From Westiellopsis prolifica IICB1 (lineage in GTDB: Bacteria > Cyanobacteriota > Cyanobacteriia > Cyanobacteriales > Nostocaceae), in NCBI RefSeq assembly GCF_004323185.1, contig NZ_NAPS01000001.1, positions 680,127 through 714,913 of the forward strand: a DNA stretch of 34,787 nucleotides. Reading direction: 5' to 3'. The translations under genes were made by a program, and so were the position numbers. Positions 16,827-25,344 of the stretch are shown here, piece after piece. The stretch's first letter is position 1. Each line of letters opens with the position of its first letter. The notes under the pieces are model-generated. The model made no database searches and was not told the origin of the DNA. It saw nothing but the letters and a program-made list of their open reading frames with translations.

Positions 16827-16993
16827 ACTTACATTGCGAATGTATCGACTTACATTGCGAATGTATCGACCTACATTGTTAATGTATCGACCTACATTGT
16901 TAATGTATGGACTTACATTGTTAATGTATCGACCTACATTGTTAATGTATCGGCTTACATTGTTAATGTATCGACTTACATTGCGAATGCAGC
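16826..16993. repeat. 21-bp tandem repeat, eight units, each a hairpin
   Basis: Units begin at 16826, 16847, 16868, 16889, 16910, 16931, 16952 and 16973. The consensus is GACYTACATTGTTAATGTATC. Within each unit TACATT pairs with AATGTA around a 3-nt loop (GTT or GCG), giving eight successive small hairpins. The array begins on the last base of the oxidoreductase stop codon and occupies most of the gap to the epimerase gene. Because 21 is a multiple of three, both strands show spurious open frames of a seven-residue repeat; I do not regard them as genes. Confidence 0.88.
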
Positions 16994-17071
16994 CGTCTGT
17001 ACTGTTCATATTGACAGATCCAGATAACCCCTAGAAATATACAACAGTAAAAATACGGTCATTTTTTGTAT

Positions 17072-18103
17072 ATGAAATTGCTAATAACAGGAGCATCCGG
17101 TTTTCTTGGACAGTACACCGTTGCTGAAGCACTGCGACGTGGGTTTCAGGTACGCGCTGTTGTCAGACCAACAAGTATTGCCAATCTACCTTGGTGCAAT
17201 CATCCGGGATTAGAATTAGTCCACATAGATTTACTACAAAAACCAGATAACCTAATCAATGCATTGCAAGGTGTAGATGTCGTAATGCACATAGCAGCAG
17301 CCACAAAGGGAGATTTTGCTACCCAGTATGCTAACACTGTTGTGGCAACAAAGAACTTACTGAAAGCAATGGTTGCATCTGGAGTGTGGCGACTGGTGGC
17401 TATTAGTAGCTTTTCAGTATTTGACTATTTACGAATTGATTCTGGTGCAACTATCACTGAAGATTCACCCATTGAGCATCAACCTGCAATGCGAGATATC
17501 TATACCCAGACTAAGCTGATGCAAGAACAGATTGTGCGTGACTTTGAGACAAAAAATGCTGGAAAGGTGACAATTGTCCGCCCTGGGATGATTTACGGGC
17601 GATCGCATTTATGGAATGCTTTGTTGGGTGTTAAGGTGAGCGATCGCCTATGGATTCGCATTGGTAGAAATGCTCAAATACCTCTAACTTATGTAGAAAA
17701 CTGTGCAGAAGCGATCGTTAATGCAGCTGAAACTGATAAAGCGATTGGTAAAACTCTAAATATCGTCGATGACGATTTGCCAACTCAGAGTGTATATGCT
17801 AATCAATTAGTAAAAATAATGCCAAGCTCACCTCATACCATTACAATTAGCTGGACACTCATGCGCCTGCTGGCTCATACAATTTGGCTGTGTAACCAAT
17901 CGCTTTTAACTGGCAAGATCAAACTACCTCACATTCTAATCCCAGCAAGATTGCACGCTCGGTTCAAACCACTACGCTACAGCAACACTCGCGCCCAGCA
18001 AGTATTGCACTGGAAACCAAAATATTCACTAGTTACAGCCTTAGAACGAAGTTCTAGCGATATTGATTTATTGGATATCCAAGTTTCACCTATTTCCATC
18101 TAG
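17072..18103 (+). CDS. NAD-dependent epimerase/dehydratase (extended SDR)
   Basis: This 343-aa extended short-chain dehydrogenase probably acts on a nucleotide sugar for the polysaccharide. It opens with the Rossmann motif MKLLITGASGFLGQYTV (TGxxGxxG), followed by VDVVMHIAAATKG (~70), AISSFSVF with the catalytic Ser region (~115), the catalytic YTQTK (Tyr ~150, Lys ~154) and IVRPGMIYG (~175). The C-terminal half is more divergent, typical of substrate-specific epimerases. The ATG at 17072 places the motif at the usual N-terminal position; an in-frame TTG at 17066 would add two residues. The TAG stop lies inside the left end of a repeat element (18100-18231), so the C-terminus may have been altered by insertion. 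Confidence 0.88.
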   Translation: MKLLITGASGFLGQYTVAEALRRGFQVRAVVRPTSIANLPWCNHPGLELVHIDLLQKPDNLINALQGVDVVMHIAAATKGDFATQYANTVVATKNLLKAMVASGVWRLVAISSFSVFDYLRIDSGATITEDSPIEHQPAMRDIYTQTKLMQEQIVRDFETKNAGKVTIVRPGMIYGRSHLWNALLGVKVSDRLWIRIGRNAQIPLTYVENCAEAIVNAAETDKAIGKTLNIVDDDLPTQSVYANQLVKIMPSSPHTITISWTLMRLLAHTIWLCNQSLLTGKIKLPHILIPARLHARFKPLRYSNTRAQQVLHWKPKYSLVTALERSSSDIDLLDIQVSPISI

Positions 18104-18231
18104 TAGTCTGTCACACAAAGTATACCGGGTGAATTAACTTCTCAAATTCTCTTTTTTTCTTGTTCTTGGCGCACTTGGCGTCTTGGCGGTTTACTACTCT
18201 ACCCCTCAAAGTAAGGTTGTCAGACCACTAG
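18100..18231. mobile_element. Repeat element with terminal inverted repeats overlapping the epimerase stop
   Basis: The left end CTAGTAGTCTGTCAC (18100-18114) and right end TTGTCAGACCACTAG (18217-18231) are inverted copies matching at 12 of 15 positions. The interior holds tandem CTTGGCG motifs (18156-18188) and no ORF. The right end resembles 34561-34592 (ACCCCTCAGAAC...ACAGACTACTAGTT). The TAG stop at 18101-18103 is part of the left terminal repeat. Confidence 0.6.
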
Positions 18232-18271
18232 TTGATTTGATGAATTTGAATTTTAAATTTTAAATTAAACT

Positions 18272-19561
18272 ATGCGTATTGCTTATCTAACTGGGGAATA
18301 TCCCAGAGCAACAGATACCTTTATCCAGCGAGAAGTCGCAACCCTGCGAGAAATGGGTGTCGAGGTACATACATTTTCTGCTCGTCGCACAGATGATGAA
18401 CATATAGTTGGAGTGGAACAGAAACAAGAACGCGATCGCACTTTCTATATTCTGCCTCCAAACCCAATTAATTTATTTTTATCACACCTGAGTTTATTGT
18501 TAGCTTCTCCTAAGAGATATTTCAAAACAATCAAACTTGCATTTACAACCAGTCAACCAGGATTACGGGGTGGTTTATATCAGTTTTTCTACTTTTTAGA
18601 AGCGGGTATTGTAGCTCAACAAATTAAAAACAGACAAATCGAGCATTTGCACAACCACATTGCTGAAGCTAGTGGTACTGTTGCTATGCTGGCGGCTGAA
18701 ATGGGTGGTTTTACTTATAGCTTTACGCTCCATGGGCCGTATATTTTTCTGCGTGCGTATCAATGGCGACTAGATGAAAAAATCAAGCGATCGCTATTTG
18801 TTTGTTGTATTAGTTACTATGCTCGTAGCCAAGGGATGATTTTTGCACCCACTGAAAAGTGGAACCGAATGCATATTATTCATTGTGGTATTGATCCAGG
18901 ATTATTTGATGTGGTTTCTCACAAGGAATCAGGAAAACGTCTACTATTTGTGGGGCGATTGGCGGAGGCGAAAGGATTACCAATCTTACTTGAAAGTCTA
19001 GCTTTATTAAAACAAACTCATCCAGATATTGTCTTAACAATCGTTGGTGATGGTCCAGATCGTCAAAAGTTGCAACAATTAACTTTCCAGTTGAAATTAA
19101 CTGAAAATGTCAATTTTGTTGGTTATAAATCTCAAACTGAGGTACGCGACTATTTTCAACAAACAGATGTTTTTGTAATGTCTAGTTTTGCAGAAGGAAT
19201 ACCAGTAGTCTTAATGGAAGCAATGGGAGCTGGTGTACCTGTAGTCGCTACTCAGATAGCAGGAATCAGTGAATTAGTGGAAAATGGTGTTAATGGCTAC
19301 TTAGTTCCTCCTGGTGAAGCAAATATATTAGCAGAATACATAGAAAAATTACTGAACAATCATTTAATCAGAGCTAAATTTAGCACAGCATGTCGAGCTA
19401 AAGTCGAAAAAGACTTTAACATTCACTATGAAGTTGCACGACTACATCGCCTCATGACAAGTGCTTTGAAAGGTCATGTAGAACCAATTCGTCCGAATTT
19501 GCTAGAACATGATAATTCACAAAAACAGGCAATAAATATTAACTCAACAATCTATAATTAG
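18272..19561 (+). CDS. Glycosyltransferase family 4 (GT-B)
   Basis: This 429-aa retaining GT4 transferase builds the repeat unit in the cytoplasm. The N-terminal Rossmann half has MRIAYLTGEYPRATDTFIQRE, the start often seen in colanic-acid-type GT4 enzymes, and LHNHIAEASGTVAMLAAEM with the substrate-side loop FTLHGPYIF (~155). The C-terminal nucleotide-sugar half has HIIHCGIDPGLF (~205), LLFVGRLAEAKGLPILLESL (~225), VGDGPDRQKLQQL, and the E-x7-E block FAEGIPVVLMEAMGAG (~310) with VENGVNGYLVPPGE. All family signatures are intact. The next gene starts 8 bp after its stop, indicating cotranscription. Sugar specificity is unknown. Confidence 0.92.
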   Translation: MRIAYLTGEYPRATDTFIQREVATLREMGVEVHTFSARRTDDEHIVGVEQKQERDRTFYILPPNPINLFLSHLSLLLASPKRYFKTIKLAFTTSQPGLRGGLYQFFYFLEAGIVAQQIKNRQIEHLHNHIAEASGTVAMLAAEMGGFTYSFTLHGPYIFLRAYQWRLDEKIKRSLFVCCISYYARSQGMIFAPTEKWNRMHIIHCGIDPGLFDVVSHKESGKRLLFVGRLAEAKGLPILLESLALLKQTHPDIVLTIVGDGPDRQKLQQLTFQLKLTENVNFVGYKSQTEVRDYFQQTDVFVMSSFAEGIPVVLMEAMGAGVPVVATQIAGISELVENGVNGYLVPPGEANILAEYIEKLLNNHLIRAKFSTACRAKVEKDFNIHYEVARLHRLMTSALKGHVEPIRPNLLEHDNSQKQAININSTIYN

Positions 19562-19569
19562 TTTCAGAA

Positions 19570-20910
19570 ATGACATCTATCAAAAAACTAGCCATTCGTG
19601 GAGCTATCTGGACTATTCTTGGTTTTGGAAGTATTCAAATTCTACGATTTGGCAATAATTTAATTTTAACTCGTCTCCTACAACCAGAATTTTTTGGTTT
19701 GATGGCTTTGGTCAATACCTTAAGAATGGGTTTGGAATTATTCTCAGATATTGGTGTTGCTCAAAATATAGTTAATAATAAAAGAGGCGATGAACCTACT
19801 TTTCTCAATACTATTTGGACTCTCCAAGTCATTCGTGGTGCAGTAATTTGGATTCTTGGTTTAATTCTTGCTTTTCCAATTGCAAATTTTTACAATGATC
19901 AACGTTTACTATGGTTAATTCCAATTGTTGTATTTACTTCATTTATTGAAGGTTTTAATTCTACCAGTTTACACACTCTTCATCGTCAGATGAAACTGGG
20001 TAAACTTTCCATTTATGAACTTCTTTTTCAAGTTTGTTATTACTCAACTTTAATTTTTTTGGTTTGGTTACATCCAAATATCTGGTCTTTAAGTATCGCC
20101 ATAGTAATTTCAGGGATATATAAATTAGTGAGTAGCTACTGGTTAATCCCAAAATATTCTAATCACTTTGAATGGGAGCCAAAAACAGTAAAAGAAATTC
20201 TTTCGTTTAGTAAGTGGATGTTTATTGCATCAACATTAATGTTTGCTGCTGAACAAACTGACCGCCTTGTTTTGGCTAAGTTATTGTCATTTGAAATTTT
20301 AGGTGTGTATACAGTAGCCTATACTCTAGCTAGTATCCCTAGAGATGTGATTAGACAACTTAGCTTTAGAGTGATTTTTCCTGCAATCTCCCAACAATCT
20401 CACTTACCAAGGGCTACTTTGCGGCAAAAAATTATTCCTCAACGGCGATTAATATTATTAGCGTCTGCAATTATATTGGCAATGTTAATCACTGTTGGAG
20501 ATTTAGTAGTTTCATCTTTATATGATCGAAGATACGCTGCTGCAACTTGGATGATGCCTATTTTATGTAGTGGAATTTGGTTTTCTTTGCTATTTTACAC
20601 TACTAGTCCTGCTCTGTTAGCAATTGGTAAACCCCTGTATTCAGCCCAGAGCAATTTTGCTAGATTCGGAATCATAGCTTTGGGTGTACCTTTAGCCTAT
20701 CAAAGCTTCAGCGTCTTAGGAGCAATTATTGTCATTGCATTTAGTGATTTGCCTTTATACATAGTTAATCTCTATGGACTCTGGCGAGAAAAACTTTCTT
20801 GTTTTATTCAAGATATTCAAATTACTGCATTTTTTATCGGCGTACTAGCTTTATTTCTAGCAATTAGGAGTTGTTGGGGATTTGGTTTACCAATTCAATC
20901 ATTATTATAG
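19570..20910 (+). CDS. Wzx-like polysaccharide flippase (oligosaccharide flippase family)
   Basis: This 446-aa MOP-superfamily protein has about 12 hydrophobic segments and is predicted to flip the undecaprenyl-linked repeat unit across the inner membrane. The N-terminus ASIKK-like segment TSIKKLAIRGAIWTILGFGSIQILRFGNNLILTRLL is typical of the family. LLQPEFFGLMALV and FSDIGVAQNIV follow (~35-65), and a repeat of the helical pattern appears in the second half (FSKWMFIAS, ~215). Length fits (400-500 aa). The gene lacks HIP1 sites and is AT-rich compared with the flanking housekeeping genes, as are its neighbours at 19.5-22 kb. It is the last gene of the tight operon, followed by a hairpin at 20946-20984. 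Confidence 0.9.
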   Translation: MTSIKKLAIRGAIWTILGFGSIQILRFGNNLILTRLLQPEFFGLMALVNTLRMGLELFSDIGVAQNIVNNKRGDEPTFLNTIWTLQVIRGAVIWILGLILAFPIANFYNDQRLLWLIPIVVFTSFIEGFNSTSLHTLHRQMKLGKLSIYELLFQVCYYSTLIFLVWLHPNIWSLSIAIVISGIYKLVSSYWLIPKYSNHFEWEPKTVKEILSFSKWMFIASTLMFAAEQTDRLVLAKLLSFEILGVYTVAYTLASIPRDVIRQLSFRVIFPAISQQSHLPRATLRQKIIPQRRLILLASAIILAMLITVGDLVVSSLYDRRYAAATWMMPILCSGIWFSLLFYTTSPALLAIGKPLYSAQSNFARFGIIALGVPLAYQSFSVLGAIIVIAFSDLPLYIVNLYGLWREKLSCFIQDIQITAFFIGVLALFLAIRSCWGFGLPIQSLL

Positions 20911-20945
20911 GACTCATATTTGATTTCTGAAATACACGTAGGGGA

Positions 20946-20984
20946 GGCAAAAAGGGGTGTAGATTTTCTTCCCCCTTTATTGCC
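20946..20984 (+). terminator. Hairpin after the flippase gene
   Basis: GGCAAAAAGGGG (20946-20957) pairs with CCCCTTTATTGCC (20972-20984) with a single bulge and a ~14-nt loop. It lies 36 bp past the flippase stop and could terminate the operon, although no U-tract follows on the plus strand. Confidence 0.5.
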
Positions 20985-21005
20985 GTTGTGTTACGCCAAA
21001 GGCTA

Positions 21006-21097
21006 ATACCATTTCACGTTAATCGCGATACATATAAATTTTGTTCCAGACGCGATATATCGCGTCTCTACGGGTCTGTATTTGTATCAGATTTTTT
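21006..21097 (+). mobile_element. MITE-like element, family 2, copy 1
   Basis: ATACCATTTCACGTTAAT, GCGATACATAT and CCAGACG, then CTGTATTTGTATC near the right end, align with the reverse complement of 21951-22062 at most positions. The inner palindrome here is AGACGCGATATATCGCGTCT (21048-21067), unlike copy 2. The right terminal repeat is lost or diverged where the methyltransferase leader begins. Confidence 0.7.
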
Positions 21098-21121
21098 ACT
21101 TAAATCATGCGGAGGATAAAA

Positions 21122-21802
21122 ATGATAAGAATTTTAAGTAAAGTATATGATCATCGTGATTCGGACTCGTGGGCTAATAGTCTCAGAAAACAGCGTTTCT
21201 CTTTGTTTACATCTATTTTGGAATCACTGTCCTTACCTATAAAAATACTCGATGTTGGAGGAACAGTAAAATTTTGGGAGAACACAGGTTTGCTGGATCA
21301 AGAAAAGAAAAACATAGACATTACTCTACTAAATTTAAGCTTTCCCACAATCAACTCAACATACACAAATATCAAGCAAGTTGTTGGAGATGCAAGGAAC
21401 ATGGTAAATTTTTACTCCAATGAATTTGATATAGTTTTTTCCAATTCTGTAATTGAACATGTAGGAAGTTATCATGAACAGCGCCAAATGGCTAATGAAG
21501 TAATGAGAGTGGGTAAAAGATATTATGTTCAAACACCTTATCTTTTCTTTCCGATTGAACCCCACTTTATTTTCCCTTTCTTTCAGTTTTTTCCCTTAAA
21601 TCTTCGGGTATGGCTACTAACTAATTTTTCCCTTGGATGGTATGGTAAAGTGGCTCCTCAGCATGAGGCTAGAGAGATAGTTACTTCAATTAGGCTGCTC
21701 AGTCAGAGAGAATTTGTAAATCTGTTCCCCGAAGCGAAACTTTACAAAGAAAAGTTGCTTGGTTTAACTAAGTCTTTGATAGTCTATGGAGAATGTCCCT
21801 AA
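21122..21802 (+). CDS. Class I SAM-dependent methyltransferase
   Basis: This ~226-aa cytoplasmic methyltransferase resembles the Methyltransf_11/FkbM-like proteins found in polysaccharide loci. Motif I is IKILDVGGTVKFWENT (~37), motif II-like DARNMVNF (~90), and the motif IV region FDIVFSNSVIEHVGSYHEQ (~103). A hydrophobic substrate-side region follows (PYLFFPIEPHFIFPFFQFF, ~138). GGAGG at 21111-21115 selects the ATG at 21122; an ATG at 21107 would add five residues but lacks a ribosome site. The gene is separated from the flippase by 211 bp and is bracketed by inverted copies of one repeat element. A role in methylating the exopolysaccharide or its precursor is inferred from position only. 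Confidence 0.85.
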   Translation: MIRILSKVYDHRDSDSWANSLRKQRFSLFTSILESLSLPIKILDVGGTVKFWENTGLLDQEKKNIDITLLNLSFPTINSTYTNIKQVVGDARNMVNFYSNEFDIVFSNSVIEHVGSYHEQRQMANEVMRVGKRYYVQTPYLFFPIEPHFIFPFFQFFPLNLRVWLLTNFSLGWYGKVAPQHEAREIVTSIRLLSQREFVNLFPEAKLYKEKLLGLTKSLIVYGECP

Positions 21803-21846
21803 GTCAGGGATTTTTTATCTATAGGTAGTATATTGATAGAGTGTTC

Positions 21847-21879
21847 AGATCCCCGACTTTTTCAAAAAGTCGGGGATCT
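21847..21879. terminator. 33-bp hairpin repeat, copy 1 (between convergent genes)
   Basis: AGATCCCCGACTTTTT pairs perfectly with AAAAAGTCGGGGATCT around a single C. It lies 44 bp after the methyltransferase stop and before the convergent metalloprotease gene. The T-run and A-run allow bidirectional termination. Copies occur at 30435-30467 and 34516-34548. Confidence 0.7.
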
Positions 21880-21950
21880 TATCGTTTACGCATGATTTAC
21901 TAAGATTGAGTCTTTTATACTCAGAACTTACGCAAAAATCGCCAAGACGC

Positions 21951-22062
21951 CTTATACCATTTCACAAAAATCTTGATACAAATACAGGTGTGTACCAGAC
22001 GTAGCATTGCTACGTCTGGTACAAGATTCATATGTATCGCTATTAACGTGAAATGGTATAAG
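21951..22062 (-). mobile_element. MITE-like element, family 2, copy 2 (112 bp, 15-bp perfect TIRs)
   Basis: CTTATACCATTTCAC (21951-21965) and GTGAAATGGTATAAG (22048-22062) are perfect inverted repeats. A 31-bp near-perfect palindrome sits between them (21992-22022, GTACCAGACGTAGCA...TGCTACGTCTGGTAC). There is no coding capacity. It is inverted relative to the copy at 21006-21097. It ends 6 bp before the metalloprotease stop codon. Confidence 0.8.
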
Positions 22063-22068
22063 TCCTAA

Positions 22069-24771
22069 TTATCTTGAAAGCAATCGGGCGTTTAATGCTT
22101 TGGTGATGCGATCGCTTGTTTCTTCAAGATGAGCTAGTGTATAAATATCAAGATTTTCATTTTGGTACTTCAGGCTAGTATCAATGGCTTGGCGTAGTTG
22201 GCGCAATTCAAACCAAGCTAGTGTTCGCCCATCTTCTGGTACATCTGTAGTACGCAACACCATATCGAGCAAAATATCTAAGTGTTCTCGCTGCAAGGAA
22301 CGACGGATACTAGAAATTGGTTTTGCTTTTCTAGCATCTACAACTTCTGTCCAAATGTCTTTTTGCAGAGTGTTGAACAATTCTGGCATGGAAAGCGCTT
22401 TTCCGGCGGTTGTTTTGAATTCGATATCCCTCAGACGGTTAAGGCGATCGCTATCTAAAAGCGATCTTAATATAACACCTTGAAAACGCTGAATACGTTC
22501 GTGAATTGGATAATCAAGGCGAGATACAGGTATAAAGTTACCCCAGTGTTGCCAACGTGAAGGTGCTAGCTGATTCAATAATTGTGGCGAAAAACTGAAA
22601 GCATCCTCAGCAAATACATATTCTTGCAGTTTTGCTAATACCTGACGTTGCTGTTCTAGAGAAACTGCTACAAAACTGGGGCGCATATTTTCATCAGCAT
22701 GATGACGCTCAAAAGATTGTCCACCTATATATTGAGTCAACAAAGACGCATTCCGAAAATAATATTTGAGAATGCTGTTAAACAAGACCCGCAAGTTACT
22801 ATAACTTTCTCCTCTTACAGGGTAACGCTGATCAAGACGCTGCCACATAGCGCGAGCATTATCCATTTGCCATTGGGAATAAACTAGCACATCACTACTT
22901 ATATCCCAAACATTTGCCAGAGGATTGATATCCCAGATATCTTCATCTGTTGCGTAAGATAATTCTGGTTGCAAAGACGCCAAAGCAATCTTTTCCAAAA
23001 ACTCTTTTTCAGCTTCGGGAATTACTGTTTCTGCTGTCAAATTTTGGTGAGGTTTGTAACCATACTCAATTGCCCATTCATCGTAAGGGCCAACAACTGT
23101 GGGAAAATAGTCGCCTTGCTGTGTTCCTTGAGGTGCTATATTCACAGGCAAATAATCCATCACTGAACCGACCAAACCCTTGGTATGAGTGATTTCTGTG
23201 TTATTTAATTCCTGGGGTGCTAACATAGTGCTGCCGTGGAAATTGTGACGCAAACCTAGTGTGTGTCCGACTTCGTGAGCAATGAGAGAACGTATATATT
23301 GATGTAAGTATTCTTTCATTTGATCACTACTTGGTGTCGCATCTTGCAAAAGTGACAACGCCAGCGCCCCCATCGCTGCTTGGGTTGAAGATTCCATCCC
23401 ATAGCAGAAGTCAGAATCTTGTTGAGAAGTAGAGACGCGATGAATCGCGTCTGTACAATTGTGATTCATCGCGTCTGTACTTGACTCCATCAAAGCACGA
23501 TATTCTTGCTGAATTGAGCGCACCATATTAGCATCAACAATAATATCTGCGTCTAAAATTTCTCCTGTTAGGGGGTTAACGCGGGCTGGGCCTCTAGCAA
23601 AACCTGCATCTAAAGAATTGAACCAGCGAATTGTGTTGTAGCGCACATCTGCTGGATGCCAATCAGCATCATCTGGCATTTGTCGGACTTCAATCGCATT
23701 TTGAAATCCTGCTTTGGCAAATGCTTGATTCCACATCAGCACACCTTCCCGCATGGCGTCGCGATATTCTAATGGCACAGCATTTTCAATCCAAAATATT
23801 ATTCGTTTTTTCGGTGGAGATAAAGGTGCATTGGGATCAGACGGTTCAAGATGCCAACGATTTATATAACGTACAAATGATTCTTTGCTGTTATTATGAG
23901 AAAAATCTTGAAAAGCAGTAATAAAATATCCTACTCTATCATCAGCAAGTCTAGGGATGTAACCATTGTTTTCGGGTAGTTGGGAAAAACTGTAGTGTAC
24001 TTTTAAAGTTAACGCTCTGCTATCAGGTAATGTAACTAAATATGCTCCCTCTGGTGATGAAAAGCTGTAGATAGATTCAATCTCTAAGTTCAGAGGAAAG
24101 CTGTCAATATCACCAAAATATGACCTATTTTTTTCCAGGTGGTAATCAGCCCGCAAATAATATTTTAATAAAGAAGTTAATCCGGGAAAATCCTGTATCA
24201 GTAAGTCATTGAGGTCAATCAGAATATTTTTATTATATGGATCAATACTGTCAATTTCCAGAGCATAAAGAACTGAATCACTAAATGAGCGAGCAAGCGA
24301 TCGCAATTCTGGTTCATCTTGTTCTGTACGGAATTTAACATTACGAACAACAAAATGCAAATGATTATTTACTCGTCGGAAGTAAAACAGAAAATCTTGC
24401 AGAGGTAGTCCACTATAAATTCCACTTTCTCCAATCCCAGATTCTAGTGTGACTGTACAAAGATAATTTTTATTAAGTTGTTCTGGCTTCAGTTCCAAAA
24501 ATATTTTATCGTCTTCCTGACTACGATAAATTGTGAAGACTCCGTCTAATTTATTCGTTCCTTTGACTGCCTCACGAAATCGCCAAAAATCTTCTTTTCT
24601 GCTTTCTTTAAAATTATAATCAGTACTTGCTAATTGTTCAATACCTGGTAATGTATTGAGTTGCTGTACATAAATATCTGCCATTTGATTAGCCAATGCA
24701 TAATTATTACCAAATAGCAAGTAATAAAATAACAATATATATACAGTTAACTTTGCGATCCAGTTATTCAT
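22069..24771 (-). CDS. Secreted zinc-dependent metalloprotease (DUF5117-type, metzincin-like)
   Basis: This 900-aa exported peptidase starts with a signal peptide (hydrophobic ~8-24, likely cleavage after YALA at ~27). The N-terminal half is beta-rich (KVHYSFSQLP, DDRVGYFITAF). The catalytic block is HEVGHTLGLRHNFHGS, HExxHxxGxxH with His499, His503 and His509, preceded by the zinc-protease fold region VLMWNQAFAKAGF (~345). A long C-terminal helical region follows (to 900), as in the large metzincin-like proteins of bacteria. Oddly, residues ~431-448 (TDAMNHNCTDAIHRV) are encoded by a dispersed palindromic repeat inserted in frame at 23429-23480. The gene is convergent with the methyltransferase. 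Peptidase activity is expected; substrate is unknown. Confidence 0.88.
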   Translation of the reverse strand: MNNWIAKLTVYILLFYYLLFGNNYALANQMADIYVQQLNTLPGIEQLASTDYNFKESRKEDFWRFREAVKGTNKLDGVFTIYRSQEDDKIFLELKPEQLNKNYLCTVTLESGIGESGIYSGLPLQDFLFYFRRVNNHLHFVVRNVKFRTEQDEPELRSLARSFSDSVLYALEIDSIDPYNKNILIDLNDLLIQDFPGLTSLLKYYLRADYHLEKNRSYFGDIDSFPLNLEIESIYSFSSPEGAYLVTLPDSRALTLKVHYSFSQLPENNGYIPRLADDRVGYFITAFQDFSHNNSKESFVRYINRWHLEPSDPNAPLSPPKKRIIFWIENAVPLEYRDAMREGVLMWNQAFAKAGFQNAIEVRQMPDDADWHPADVRYNTIRWFNSLDAGFARGPARVNPLTGEILDADIIVDANMVRSIQQEYRALMESSTDAMNHNCTDAIHRVSTSQQDSDFCYGMESSTQAAMGALALSLLQDATPSSDQMKEYLHQYIRSLIAHEVGHTLGLRHNFHGSTMLAPQELNNTEITHTKGLVGSVMDYLPVNIAPQGTQQGDYFPTVVGPYDEWAIEYGYKPHQNLTAETVIPEAEKEFLEKIALASLQPELSYATDEDIWDINPLANVWDISSDVLVYSQWQMDNARAMWQRLDQRYPVRGESYSNLRVLFNSILKYYFRNASLLTQYIGGQSFERHHADENMRPSFVAVSLEQQRQVLAKLQEYVFAEDAFSFSPQLLNQLAPSRWQHWGNFIPVSRLDYPIHERIQRFQGVILRSLLDSDRLNRLRDIEFKTTAGKALSMPELFNTLQKDIWTEVVDARKAKPISSIRRSLQREHLDILLDMVLRTTDVPEDGRTLAWFELRQLRQAIDTSLKYQNENLDIYTLAHLEETSDRITKALNARLLSR
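23429..23480. repeat. Dispersed palindrome inside the metalloprotease coding region
   Basis: GTAGAGACGCGAT...ATCGCGTCTGTAC (23429-23456) is followed by AATTGT and another half-copy (GATTCATCGCGTCTGTAC, ending 23480). The first 34 bp match the intergenic copy at 34400-34433 with one mismatch. On the minus strand it is open and encodes about 18 residues within the metalloprotease. Confidence 0.82.
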
Positions 24772-25344
24772 TCTTTGGCTACCTTATGAAGCGCTTTTCT
24801 TCTTTACAAGCCGCTTGAGTAATAAAATAGCTATTTTTTATCTTTCATATAGTCCTGTTTTTACTGAATTACTGGCAAATTATGTAATTAATTATTATTT
24901 TGTTTTTATCTTCAAACAATTATTTCAGATAGCTTGAATTTATTCAGCCAATCTCGATGTTTTAAATCTGCATAAGCGCAGACATATATAGCAATATATA
25001 AGCTCGGTTCATTATGGGAAGCAATAACTAATGAATCTAATTTCATAAGTAACTAGTACCAATTTAATGTGAAGCCACACTAAATGATTAACTCTCTACT
25101 CTTGGCGTTTTACCGTTTCGTATTAATCCTAAATTCTACGTTAACCACAATAAATGTCTGTGGCTAATGTTACAGCATAATATTCAACATTAGAGTATAG
25201 TCTTTTTTTGATTTCAGCAGAAAAAAGTTTTTATTGCTAACTTCCTTTAAAAAAGTAAACCCAATTCCTTGCTGTTCACATGAGCCTAATGGATGAGATT
25301 TTGACGAGTATTACATCTAGTTAATATTAAAGTGATGCTCACGG
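24772..25344. other. Intergenic region, no gene seen
   Basis: This is 573 bp of AT-rich DNA (very low GC from 24831 to 24960) between the metalloprotease promoter side and the TetR 3' end. It contains one weak inverted repeat (ATTTAATGTG/CACACTAAAT near 25070-25096) and a short CTTGGCG-type repeat scrap near 25103. No ORF, RNA or terminator is convincing. Confidence 0.5.

Noticed and set aside
16779-17034. Open frames on both strands encoding a seven-residue repeat
   Set aside because: They arise because the 21-bp tandem repeat is divisible by three and lacks stops. They overlap the end of the oxidoreductase, have no ribosome site, and are low complexity.
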